Of a stretch of 64,000 bases of DNA, positions 12,505-22,975 are shown piece by piece. The stretch is from Taiwanofungus camphoratus (lineage: Eukaryota > Basidiomycota > Agaricomycetes > Polyporales > Taiwanofungaceae), in contig CP021221.1 of NCBI GenBank assembly GCA_003999685.1, forward strand, positions 496,001-560,000, given 5' to 3'. The position numbers and the translations under genes were made by a program. Every line of letters begins with the position of its first letter. The stretch's first letter is position 1. The notes beneath the pieces are model-generated. The model searched no databases. It saw only the letters and a list, made by a program, of their open reading frames with translations, and was not told the origin of the DNA.

Positions 12505-14316
12505 ATGTTGCGCTCAGCTTCCCGGCTTGTCAAGGCATCCCGCTTCAGATGTCGAACACCGACATTTAATAATCTCACTGCGAGGTGGTTGTCTCCTCTC
12601 CTGAGATCCTTCAAATATACTGAGTCTCCGTTCATTCTTTCTCCGTAGATCATTCATGCGCTCTCATGTACTCCCGCTCGAAGCCCGTTTGAATTCTCTC
12701 GATGCTTTCACTGATGAAGAGCAGATGCTTCGCGAGTCTGGTAGGCCAACCCCCGGTTTCTCTGACTTCACCGGCGATGGGGTGCCTCTAGTAGAGTGGT
12801 TGTAGATCACTGACCTTTCCATGGGCTGTGTGTTTTCTAGTGTCTCGATTTGCTCAGGAGGTTGTTGCGCCCAAGGTCCGTGAGATGGACGAGGCCGAGA
12901 TGATGGACCCTGCCGTCATTCAAGGGCTATTCGAGCAAGGCGTATGTGTTTATTGTTCTAGTGTCATTTGTCTTCACTTCATGACCTTGTCATCTGTAGC
13001 TAATGGGGATTGAAACGAGCGCAGAATACGGCGGTGCCGAGTCATCCTTCACGGCTGCGATCATCGCCATCGAGGAGCTCGCTAAAGTTGACCCGTCCGT
13101 GTCAGTTATGTGTGACGTGCACAACACGCTTGTCAACACGGTCATCCGTACTTATGGCACGAAGGAGCAGCAGGACAAGTGGCTACCTCTCCTCTCCGAG
13201 TCCAAGGCATGTCATCTCAGTTACAGACTGTCTACAAATGTGAAACCTCGGCATAACTGACTGGGTGGTTCCATCGTAAATCTTATATATAGCTGGGATC
13301 ATTTTGTCTGTCAGAGCCAGCATCAGGTTCGGATGCATTCGCGCTGCAGACGCGAGCACGCAAGGACGGCGATCACTGGGTCATAAACGGAAGCAAGATG
13401 TGGATCACCAACTCCTATGAAGCTGATGTCTTCCTTATTTTTGCTAATGTGTGTCCTGGTTATACGTCTTTGACGTTGAACGGTACCCTCACCATATTCC
13501 TAAGATTGACCCAAGCAAGGGGTACAAGGGAATCACTTGTTTCATCGCAACAAAGGACATGGGCATTCAAATCGCTAAAAAGGAGCAAAAGCTTGGTATT
13601 CGCGCGTCATCAACATGCTCACTGAGCCTTGACGATCTGCGCGTGCCCGAGGAGAATGTTATTGGCGGGGAGGGCAAGGGCTACAAGGTCATTCTCTTGA
13701 TTCATGGCTGCTGTACTCTGCCTCACACTGCATTCAGATTGCTATTGAAATCCTGAATGAAGGTGAGCACTGGCCGTGTTATTGTTGCTAGTACTATTCC
13801 AGACCGACACGTTCAACTCGCCTGGCAGGGCGTATCGGCATCGCCGCACAGATGCTTGGTCTCGCCCAAGGGGCCTTCGAGAAAGCCGTCCCGTACACCT
13901 TTCAGCGCACGCAGTTCGGGCAGCCCGTGGGCACCTTCCAAGGTCTCGCGTTCCAGCAGGCGCACGCGGCGGTCGAGATCGAGGCCGCGCGTCTGCTGAC
14001 GTACAACGCGGCGCGGCGGAAGGAGGAGGGCCGCCCGTTTGCGCGCGAGGCAGCGATGGCGAAGCTGTATGCCAGCGAGGTCGCGCAGCGTGTAAGCGGC
14101 GCTGCGATTGAGTGGGCGGGAGGAGTCGGGTTTACGCGGGAGACGGGGATTGAGAAGTATTGGAGGGACTCGAAGATTGTGAGTGGTGTTCTTATTGTCT
14201 TGACCGAAACAACCGTTGATGAATTTTTCTTTTCTTGCCAGGGAGCAATATACGAGGGTACATCAAACATCCAGTTACAGACTATCGCGAAGTTCATTCA
14301 GAAGCAGTACTCATAA
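12505..14316 (+). CDS. Mitochondrial acyl-CoA dehydrogenase, short/branched-chain type
   Basis: The start at 12505 gives an Arg/Ser-rich presequence ([16 protein letters not shown]), pointing to the mitochondrial matrix. The mature chain begins [17 protein letters not shown] and [20 protein letters not shown], then the N-terminal helical domain [18 protein letters not shown]. The FAD-contact strand follows ([32 protein letters not shown]). The C-terminal helical domain reads [20 protein letters not shown] and [20 protein letters not shown]. The catalytic base region is [17 protein letters not shown], where the family uses the Glu of EGTS. At least six short introns are spliced, for example 12587-12647, 12740-12840 and 12943-12999. 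The reaction is FAD-dependent alpha,beta-dehydrogenation of acyl-CoA passing electrons to ETF. Closest by eye is the ACADSB (2-methyl-branched/short-chain) group in isoleucine catabolism. The gene is convergent with the HEM25 gene. Confidence 0.9.
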
Positions 14317-14474
14317 CATCGCCATCCTTTCTCGTTACCCAGAAACATCGCCGACATAGTGGTCATACAATGTATTTATCTGTATAATGTATATTATGGA
14401 GTGGGACCGGGAGTGACTGATATAAAGTCCTTTGCACTATTCCTGCTTTTTCACTCAAGAAGTGGGTGTACTAA

Positions 14475-15900
14475 TCAATTTGATGTCCGCATGAACATCA
14501 GTACACCCTCGTATGTAGCCCAAGCGATCGCCGAACTGAGTGGCTTACGCGACAGACGCAGCACAGCGCCGTCAAAGAATCCTCGCGCACCGCGTTGCTG
14601 CAAAACCTCGTTATGAAAATTTCTATGATATAGGCTGAAGCTGGACTTACGTGCCAGACAGTCGAGATGGTCTTGAACAGGCCGTGATATTTGTTTTCTG
14701 TACGGACCTGCATTCTGGTCTGAGAAGGGATATCAGAAGGCACAGGGCCATTGTGAAGAGAGGATAGAAAGCTGTGCGTGAGGTTTCAGAAGGTCGTAGA
14801 GCTAACCTTGATAACATCGAAAGGGTGCGTCGCCAGCGTAGCAAACGCTCCGGCTGCCATAGCAGAAAAGCCATGCACTGCAGTCGAGCATGTAGACGAA
14901 GTTGGCGCTAGCAGACTTGCTGTGTCAAAGACATGGTTCAATTCATCGGTCACTTGCGTTGTTATGGTAGGTCTTTTGCCACGCACAAAGGTCGTTCTTG
15001 ATGTACTCATAGCAAACAACGAATAGGCCAGCATACGGTGCATCGCGCAGGGATGACGCTACGACACCGCGGAAGCTCTCCGCAGGACCTGCACGCAAAA
15101 GGGCGCCGAGGGCACCAAAAACACTCTGGTATGCATAGAAGTTGCTCTGGGCATCAAATAGTCATATACCAACGTTAGTGGTTTCGATCAGTATACAGCA
15201 AGAAACGGACCTCATACCGTGCCTTGAGCACGGTGATCGGGTTGAGCAGAATGCCGACTGCGACACGGGTAGTGGCACCTGCGAGCAGGTTCCCCTGACT
15301 CGTAAGCTTTGGGAGAACAGAGCCTTCTTTCTCGTGATTCTTAGAAGAACACGGAACGGCAAAGTATGGTGTCGTGGCCAAGACGGTACGCGCATGGTTA
15401 AGGCCGGTAAAATAGAGCGCAACACCAGGCACATTTCTGAGGCGAATAGATATCGGATTAATTGATATAAAGTGAACTACTGTCACTCACCGGAGGAGAG
15501 TTGCAGTTGTTCCCCGCCACAAGCCAGACAGGCCGTTTATGCGGACAATGTCACGGGTAGTACTGAGCAACAAGGCCATGTTACTGCGATACGCAGGCAG
15601 GGCCTGATAAGATTTAGGGCGCTGGAACTACGAACAGGGTTGCAGACCTCGGTCTATATGGAGAGCCATCGCCTTGCTGCAAGCGTGTTTTGAGGAGATC
15701 CACTATCAATGCACATGAGGGGAAAGTCAAGGAATTGTGATTAGACGGCGCAGACTAGGAGAGGCATAGTATTTACGCGGTTGGAGACATATGCTTGATG
15801 CAAACCCAGATAACGCACCTAAGCATGGTGAAAATCCTGCTGGAGCAACAGGCTTAGGCACGAACCTGAAATTAGGTGCTGGCTGACATGGCTCATGTAT
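14475..15900 (-). CDS. HEM25: Mitochondrial glycine carrier (SLC25A38/Hem25)
   Basis: Three mitochondrial-carrier repeats can be followed. Repeat 1: GALSGFASSICLQP, then an intron, then LDLLKTRLQQGDGSP. Repeat 2: NLLAGATTRVAVGILLNPIT, VLKARYE and FYAYQSVFGALGALLRAGP with the diagnostic LRDAPYAGLFVVCYEYIK. Repeat 3: FSAMAAGAFATLATHPFDVI, then MQVRTENKYHGLFKTISTVW, then GFFDGAVLRLSRKPLSSAI, ending MFMRTSN at 14475. The LRDAPYAG segment and the second-repeat PITVLKARYE match the Hem25/SLC25A38 group, which imports glycine into mitochondria for 5-aminolevulinate synthesis, the first step of heme making. At least five introns; the donor after CAACCGC joins to TGGATCTCC to give QPLDLLK. The first exon and true start are not settled; an ATG near 15895 is possible. 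Confidence 0.82.
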
Positions 15901-17009
15901 TAGAGGGGCCCGTGGCAAGGAATCCCGACTTCGTACTATGAAGCCCTGTCTGTTCCAGGTGAAAGGCCTTTCGAGATGAGAGAACCTGCTCAATTTACAG
16001 GTCAAAACACCTGAATTTCTTTACCGCAACTGGAGCCTGCACGGTCGGACAGTGACACGTCGACGTGACGCACCAAGAACAGGACCAATCCCTAAACGAG
16101 CTTTGATCCCAATGGGGGTCTGGGAGCCGAAATGTCCGATGCAAATAACCGAAACGGGGGTTTCCAGGCCCCCGGAAACTTCACTAGAGGTTTATCCGTT
16201 TATAGCATTTTTGAGGGGCCGAAAACCACACTTTCCCTGTCCGACATTGCATATTTCGGGGCCCGAAGGGACCAATCCTTAACTGAATATAGCATATTTC
16301 AGTCTTGCCAACCAGACCCATACCCAGTTGCTATTAGTAGGGAACATCGCTGTGCCACTGAACGTTCAAAACTAGCGTGACAATGCATGTGACATAGAGC
16401 AACAAATCGTGACACTGTGACTACCCTTGTCCAATATTGCATATTTCACACCCTTAACATTGCATATTTGAGGCCGAAATCTGGGGCTTCGGCGGATAAA
16501 ACTGTAGTGAATTTCCGGGGGACTGGGTTTCCGGCCATGGAGACGCCGAATTAAAAAGGTTTTTTCGGTGAAGAATGGGGTGCTGCTCTAACACCGCAGA
16601 ATCTGTTTTGAGGGGCAAAAAATGCCAGGAAAATCAGGCTGTGAGTTTTTTTGGAGGCTTGATCCCATTTTCGGCTGTGAAAAATCACCGAAATTGACCA
16701 TGCTCAGACCACCGAAAAGGGATATGTTCAGGATCAAAGCTCTCATGAGGATTGGAACCTGGCGGTGGTCCTGTTCAGTCTGACCGGGACCGTATACGGT
16801 GACCACAATAACCAGCCTTTACTATCTCAGCTTTGTTATTGCGTTATTCGAAGGTTTAAGCCGTGCTATTGAGCAGAAGAGCCAGACTCATATCGTACAA
16901 CTACCACCCTCTTTCGAAGTTGAACCCTGCATAGTTCGGACTCACAACTAAGTCAGTCCAAACTTTACAAGCGTTTGCAAAAAGCATTGTACTCGCGCAC
17001 TGAGCGTGC
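15901..17009. repeat. Gene-free region with repeated GCATATTT/GGGCCGAA units
   Basis: No gene seen. A unit like attgcatatttsrggggccgaa recurs at about 16203-16226, 16245-16268 and 16459-16480, with shorter copies at 16290-16300 and 16436-16447. A related inverted form (gaaatgtccgatgcaaataa) lies near 16129. No terminal repeats were found, so the nature of the array is unknown. Confidence 0.4.
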
Positions 17010-17537
17010 GTGCCGGTCAAACCTATACGAGCTACTTTGATACGGATCCTTCTGCACCATTGACCAACGCTACTGTCCAAGTCATTGGTGAGTCGGCAAT
17101 GTAGCTGACCGGCATTTGTTGAACGCCGTCGTGAGGCGCTTGTTGCTGATCATTCTGATGCCACGCAGCAACGTCAGGTTCTTGATTTCGCTTACTTAGA
17201 AACGGCACCGAGCCATCTTGTTACAGTATGCAGATCAGACTCGAATGAATTAAGTTACGGCTTCGACGCGGTGATGTTACCCCGCTCACTGGGTGATAGC
17301 TCATGACTCTGCCAACCCATTTTGTTTTTCCAAAGTTATCTCGTTCCAGCTGCATTGTATTCGTCTTTGAATATCACCGATAGTGAATACCACACATGGA
17401 TCGTTTCTGGTGGTGACCAGTTCGGGACGCAGTTCTTCGAGAAGGCGTATACGGCTTATGATAGTATGTTTTCGTCAGCTGAACACTTCCGGTGGCATTA
17501 CTCACGAGCATATAATCAATTCACAGTGGAAAACACC
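17010..17537 (+). pseudogene. Remnant of an aspartic peptidase copy, inverted relative to copies A and B
   Basis: Two separated pieces match the neighbouring peptidases. At about 17045-17092 DPSAPLTNATVQVIG aligns with the segment after the signal exon of copy A. At 17335-17470 YLVPAALYSSLNITDS and ACHT-like WIVSGG...FFEKAYTAYDS align with the C-terminal part. The equivalent of the conserved microexon follows at 17527-17537 but is 11 rather than 12 nt, and no VGFA terminus is found behind it. The central domain with both DTG loops is missing. It lies tail to tail with copy B, about 540 bp away. I read it as a decayed, internally deleted duplicate. Confidence 0.7.
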
Positions 17538-17540
17538 GTG

Positions 17541-18076
17541 AGTGTCCTGCTAGGTGGAACGTGGTCAGTCAATTAACAACGGTTCAGTGACATAGCTGGA
17601 TAAACCGATGGCGGCCCAGAGTGTGTACCGTAGGGCGTTCCAACGATGAAGCGGTGTAGTATCTTTGCAATGCAATTTCAGGCCGTTGGCATCTATCCAA
17701 GCGATCCGAGAGGACTTACAAAGGTTTTGTATATCGACACTCAGTTGTGTCTATTCTCGTCCTCTGGAGCAAGTGTAAATGGTTTCCTCTCACGAGTTCT
17801 CCCACCCTGCTTGTCCCTCCTATTTGCCACCTCCCTTCTCTATTTCCGTCCCTTTTCATGTACCCAGTCCTTTGTTGGCCGAAAGATCACTGTTTCGCGC
17901 AAGGATCACAGCACACGCAAGCAGGGGTCAGATATAGATTACCTCACTGAAAATACAGTCTACGTAAAGATCGTTGAGCTGTAGATACATTGCGGGTGTC
18001 CCCAAGTTCGTCAAGAATTCATAGTCCATGGTCCAAGTCAATAACAAGTCCAATACCCCGCTACTTGCAGCACTGA
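17541..18076. other. Intergenic region between the peptidase remnant and copy B
   Basis: Includes a pyrimidine-rich stretch at about 17760-17875 (plus strand). No gene is supported. Confidence 0.35.
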
Positions 18077-19938
18077 TTACGCAAGGAACGCAAAGCCGAC
18101 GACTAATGCACAGACATGCCGTCAAAAGTCAAGTTTGCGGGAAAGGGTATTATAGCACTTACGGTGGTTTTCCACTGCACGCGATGAGAGGTATCCGTGA
18201 GTTGCATGGAACAAAGATGAGAAAGGAGAAGGATGTACGCACTGTCATATGCCGAGTACGCGTTCTCCAAGAACTTCTGACCCAGGTCGAACATGTCTGG
18301 CCCACCTGATGCAATCCACGTGTGGATCAAGTTGTCTGTGATGTTCAGGGAAGAGTACAGGCTCGTCGGCACGATGTATCTGTGCGCCCAAACACGATGA
18401 AACCACATAACTGAGAGTCGTGATACAACGGAATGCTTACTTCGACGCGGGGAGGGTGAAGTTGAGGTTGCTAATGCCGATTGTTAGTGGGGGCAGCGTG
18501 TCCACGCTCGTGTTCGCGGCGAGGACGAGCGAGCCCGCCAGCGCGGAGCTCTCATCGAGGCTAGCGCCCGGGATGCTCTGCAGGAGAGACAGGAAGGGGT
18601 CGCTAAATTCGGACTGGTTAGCATTCTACCCGCGGAGGTGAAGGCAAGATGCTTGCAAAGGAATGGCGATGGGAAGCACGCCTGTATCGGTCCGCGCGTA
18701 GATGGGTCCGGTGGCGAGTGTTTCGTTACCCCAGCTGAGACTGGAGGCCTGTTTTACGCGTTAACAGCTAGGAATCAGCGATGCTCGCTCCGATGCAGAT
18801 ACGCACGTTGAACTCCCAGTGGAAGTTGAGCGGCTCGTTCTGCGGCAGCCATGAAATATCGCCTGACAAAATCCAAGTTACCCGCATCATCATTGTTAGT
18901 GATACTTTATCAAGGACCAACGAAGCATCGGGCGCACCACTGATGCGACTCTGGTCGATCCCGCCGAAAGTGATCTCACCGCTGCCCTCCGGGATGCCGC
19001 TCTCGCTCAACGGGCTCACATAGATCCCGAAGACAGGCTTATCAATGACGCCGTCCGAGACGAGGTTCTCGACGAAAGTGGGTGTCGTGTTGTACCCCGA
19101 GACCTCATGATAATTGGATCCGGAGGGCCCCAGTCCCACTATGTCGTAAAGTCACGCCGTCAGCTGCGACCAACACCGTAACCTGGTCGCAGGGGCGGAG
19201 AATTACGTACAGATACCGTCAATTGGCTGGACGAGGGTGAACCCCTCCATGTAGCCTGCAGAACCAATGATCTGCGAGCTGGCAGTTGCGGAGCCGATTG
19301 TAACATGGTCCATGTATGCAGTGCCATTGACTCCACCCGAGCCATATCTACGTCGTTCTTAGGGTATCAAATCAAATAGCTCATGTCATAGTAACCCATG
19401 CTTACCCTACACTGAATGTCTGATTGATACTTCAGAAATCCAACGCATTCAGAATATAGCGCATGCAAAACAAGAAGTGGATAATACTTACGTCTGCGTG
19501 TTCGGCCCTGGAACGTACTTTTGCTCACCGCCCACCCAGAGAACGGCACTTCCAGTGTCTACAAGCACATTCGAGAATACTTGGTTATTTCCAGCTGTGA
19601 CTGGAAAATGGTTTAGACTCTGTCCGTGTCCATCAGCAGAGATAAAGACGTACCAGGAATGACGACTTTGAGCGCAGCGTTGCTGGTAGGGGAAGAAGAA
19701 TCTGTATGTGCAGAGTGCGACGGGCGTTAGCCATATCAGCCCAAAGGTAGTTGTGGAGGACGTCTTGCCGAAGAACTTTGCAAAATTTGGACTAAACTAG
19801 CCATTCAGAGCGTACATCACAACATTATCTCAACTTTGACACATACATTAATGTCGATGAGAACGGTACTTTCAGAACATTTGCAGCGCTTGCTTGAAAA
19901 GCTCCGAGAATACCGAGGATCAATATGTCGAGCAACAT
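18077..19938 (-). CDS. Secreted pepsin-like aspartic peptidase (family A1), copy B
   Basis: The start at 19938 gives a signal peptide (MLLDILILGILGAFQASAA), followed by LKVPFSSTL. The segment DSSSPTSNAALKVVIPG aligns with copy A. The first active-site loop is VLVDTGSAVLWVGG near 19520-19570. The flap and body include GLGPSG and KPVFGIYVSPLSESGIPEGS, then GEITFGGIDQSRISGAP. The second active site lies in the exon around 18670-18720, where ARTDTGV is read. C-terminal exons give YIVPTSLYSSLNITDN, HTWIASGGPDMFDLGQK and NAYSAYD. The 12-nt microexon at 18163-18174 and the last exon, ending VGFAFLA with the stop at 18077, complete it. Intron positions match copy A throughout the parts I could align. 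Substrates unknown. A cross-check of the second exon (about 19700-19800) is needed because the frame there is ambiguous. Confidence 0.85.
18163..18174 (-). other. 12-nt microexon of aspartic peptidase copy B
   Basis: Minus-strand TGGAAAACCACC between a cag acceptor and a gtaagt donor. Joined as GACA|...|TCGTCGGC it reads M-E-N-H-L-V-G-F-A-F-L-A-stop. Confidence 0.75.
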
Positions 19939-20147
19939 AATCTTAAAATTTACAGCCTCAAAAAAGAGTGTGCGGGTGCTAGATGGGAAAAGCGAGGGTT
20001 GTTCGGGGAGAATGGTAGTGATAGTTGAAGTAGATTCGCTGAGCCCACATGGTTTCACAACTTGGCATCGTGGAAGGGGGCTTCTTATTGAACTTTGCTG
20101 TCGCGCGGGAGATCACTGCGAGATCCGCGGTTGTCACGTGCACTTGG

Positions 20148-20196
20148 CCAAACCCTAAATGAGCCCTAACCCTACCACAGTCTAAACCCTACGTTC
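20148..20196 (+). promoter_or_regulatory. Telomere-repeat-like (telo-box) motifs just upstream of ICP55
   Basis: AAACCCTAA, CCCTAACCCTA and AAACCCTA occur within 45 bp directly before the ATG at 20197. They resemble degenerate CCCTAA telomere units or telo-box promoter sites. Function is inferred only from similarity. Confidence 0.4.
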
Positions 20197-22858
20197 ATGT
20201 CGTTCCGACCTTTCGTTTGTGCTGGCTCCAGGATTTCCGGATTTCTTGAGCTCGGCCGGCCCAGCTTGTCACGTACTCATTCGCGAAGATACGCTACGGA
20301 AATATTGAGACAATACACAGACTCGAAGCCTTCGACCTACGGCCAGCCCCTGTCTCCTTCGCATGCTCATCTTAGTAAGTGAATACCCTTTTTCCGAACG
20401 ACCTGGAAGCCTGATATCCCTGCGAGTGCAGTCCAGCATGATGAGATCACATCAGGTGTACATAGAGATGAGTATGAACGCAGGAGGACACAGCTGATGA
20501 GCAGCTTGCCGGATAGCAGTTTGGTCGTATGCGTGGCTGGGCAAATTAAGTACATGAGTGGACGTAAGTGCGACCATGACATTATGCACCCTCGCAGGCT
20601 TCACTGATCATTTCTTAGAGATATTGTGAGCCCCGCATCTCCGCGTATTCCATCAATACCCTGACGACTGTCCAGCTATAAGTTTCGCCAATCCTCCGAC
20701 TTCTGGTATCTTACTGGTTTCGAAGAGCCTTCCTCTGCCGTAATCCTCGAAAAGAACTCCTCTGCTCGGGGATACCGTATGACGCTCTTTTCTACCGGTA
20801 CCAATCCAGCCAAGGCACAGTGGGACGGCGCGCGCACTTCACACGCAGATGTAGTACGGCACTTTCGCGCGGACGATGCGCAGCCCATCTCAGAATTCCC
20901 CAGCGCGCTCCGTTCCCTTGCACCTGCTTTTGACCATTTGTATATGAACATTCCCCAGTCCTCCTTTCCGTTGTCTAAACGGGGACGTCCGTCCTCGCCG
21001 AAGTCACTACTCAAGGTGTTTACGCTGTTCTTCGAGTATCGATCAACTATCCTAAGTTATTCTCCGTTGTACAGTACCTGTCACCTCCAGGCATGTCGCG
21101 TACAGACTACGACGGCCTTCTTGACTCGCTGAGCAGCGCGAAGCGCAAGCCGCTTTCCCCCGAAGTCGGCCGGCTGCGCGCAATCAAGAGTGAGGCCGAA
21201 CAACGCGTCATGCATACTGCCGCAGATATCAGTGCGCGAGCGCATACGAAGGTATGCTTTCGCCTTTCCACCACTTTCATCTTTTGTGTCTTGTCTTCCT
21301 TGTTGGGGTTTGCTTAAAAGTGTGAATATCTGCTCCACTAAGAGTCCTGCTACAATTGCCAAGCAAATAGTACCTACAGAATGATAATGGCCAATGTCAT
21401 TCTCCCTGCCACCAGATGTTGATCGTAGCAATGCCGAAAGTTACAACCAGTCTGTTTCCCTTTCTGACTGCCTTGTCATATATTGCAGACTATGCGCTTC
21501 ACGCGTCCGGACGTGTCCGAGCATGTCCTTGCTGCGCATTTTGAATACCTTTGTGCGCGAGAGGGCGCCCAGCGCCCGGCGTATGTCCCAGTTGTTGCTT
21601 CAGGGTACGTGATTTTCTTGACCGTCCCGTTCTTGCTATTTTCCCATTGTCAACGTTACCCAAGCTATGCGAATTGGCTTTCTTCATTGACCTAGATGAA
21701 CGTATATAGGGCTAACGCGTTGACCATACATTACACGGCGAACAACCAGTTGGTGCGCGACGGCGAGATGGTCTTAGTCGACGCAGGTTGCGAATACAAG
21801 TCAGTCATGAACAAGTCCATCTCTCGCCCGGTGTTATCTGACTTCATTCCTTCTGCCTGTCTTCCCTCGTATTCATTTTTCTGGCGCCTCTCGATACCAT
21901 CCGCACGGAATTGATGTGAATAGCGGGTATGCCTCAGACATCAGTACGTCTGATGTTCCTCGCTCAGTTTACATTCGTTTCTAACCATCCATGCAGCGCG
22001 TACCTACCCTGCGAACGGCATCTTCACCTCTGCACAGGCCGAACTCTATTCGGCACTCCTGAGCGCCCAAAAGCAACTCGTCGCACTTTGTACGGCGAGC
22101 GCAGGGCTCTCGCTCTCGCAACTACATAACACTTCCAACGAATTGATACGAAAGGAGCTCGAGGGGATTGGGTTCCAGCTCGGCACGGGGGAGGGCCGGA
22201 TGGGAGAGTTGTATCCACACTTCGTCGGACACCCTGTGGGAATTGGTAAGAAAATCACTGGAAATAACTCTATAGTCATTGCTGATTGGGTCTCTAGATT
22301 TGCATGAGTCGAGTTATTTCGACCGGCACGCGCCGTTCGTCTCCCGAGCTTCTTGTGGTTGGTCTCTTCTTGACCTACCTTCTTTTGCGTGTAGGTTGCA
22401 GCCAGGGATGGTCATCACTGTCGAGCCAGGTGGGGCCTATTTTATTCTCCCGCGCTTCACGTAGCACTTGCTAATTATATCCTCAGGGGTTTATGTTCCT
22501 CCATCATCGTCTTATCCGAAGCACTTCCACAATATCGGCATTCGAATAGAGGTAAATTTCCTTGAGTCTTGTCTATAAAACGATTGCTCATGTTCCGACA
22601 TTCCATCGTTCTTGTCGCTTTTCGGTGCTGCTGCGTATTCTCCGCGATTCAGGATGAGGTTCTAGTAGGCGAAAAGTACCCAGTAGTGCTCAGCGCAAGT
22701 GCACCAAAGGAGGTAGGTCTCAATGAAACCGCGCCCTTGACTGATGTCCTTCCATGAACACACGAGTTTCTTGCTAATCACACTGCGAATTCAAATTTCA
22801 ACAGATCGTAGACATAGAGGGAGCATGTCAAGGGTTGCTGGGACTAGAGCCCTTCTAG
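20197..22858 (+). CDS. ICP55: Mitochondrial Xaa-Pro aminopeptidase, intermediate-cleaving peptidase 55
   Basis: Begins MSFRPFVCAGSRISG with an Arg-rich presequence, then the typical PSTYGQPLSPSHAHL entry. The N-terminal domain includes SSDFWYLTGFEEPSSAVILE and LPLSKRGRPSSPKS-like exon text. The M24 pita-bread domain begins near KRKPLSPEVGRLRAIKS and continues MRFTRPDVSEHVLAAHFEY and GANALTIHYTANNQLVRDG. Metal ligands are visible: the Asp of EMVLVDAGCEYN, the Asp of GYASDITRTYPANG, the His of YPHFVGHPVGIDLHE, the Glu of MVITVEPGVYVP and the Glu of NIGIRIEDEVLVG. The chain ends ACQGLLGLEPF, stop 22856-22858. About eight introns are spliced out. In yeast the family removes one residue from matrix proteins after MPP cleavage, stabilising them against the N-degron pathway. 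Manganese-type binuclear site expected from the family. Confidence 0.9.
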
Positions 22859-22975
22859 ATTATCTACTGTTCTAGTCGGGAGCATAGCAGGAAATACAAA
22901 TGCATGGATCAAGAAGGGCGATTCCCCACTCTTACACCTTTATCTTCAACTGCTCAATACCTCCGTGGTTTGCAC

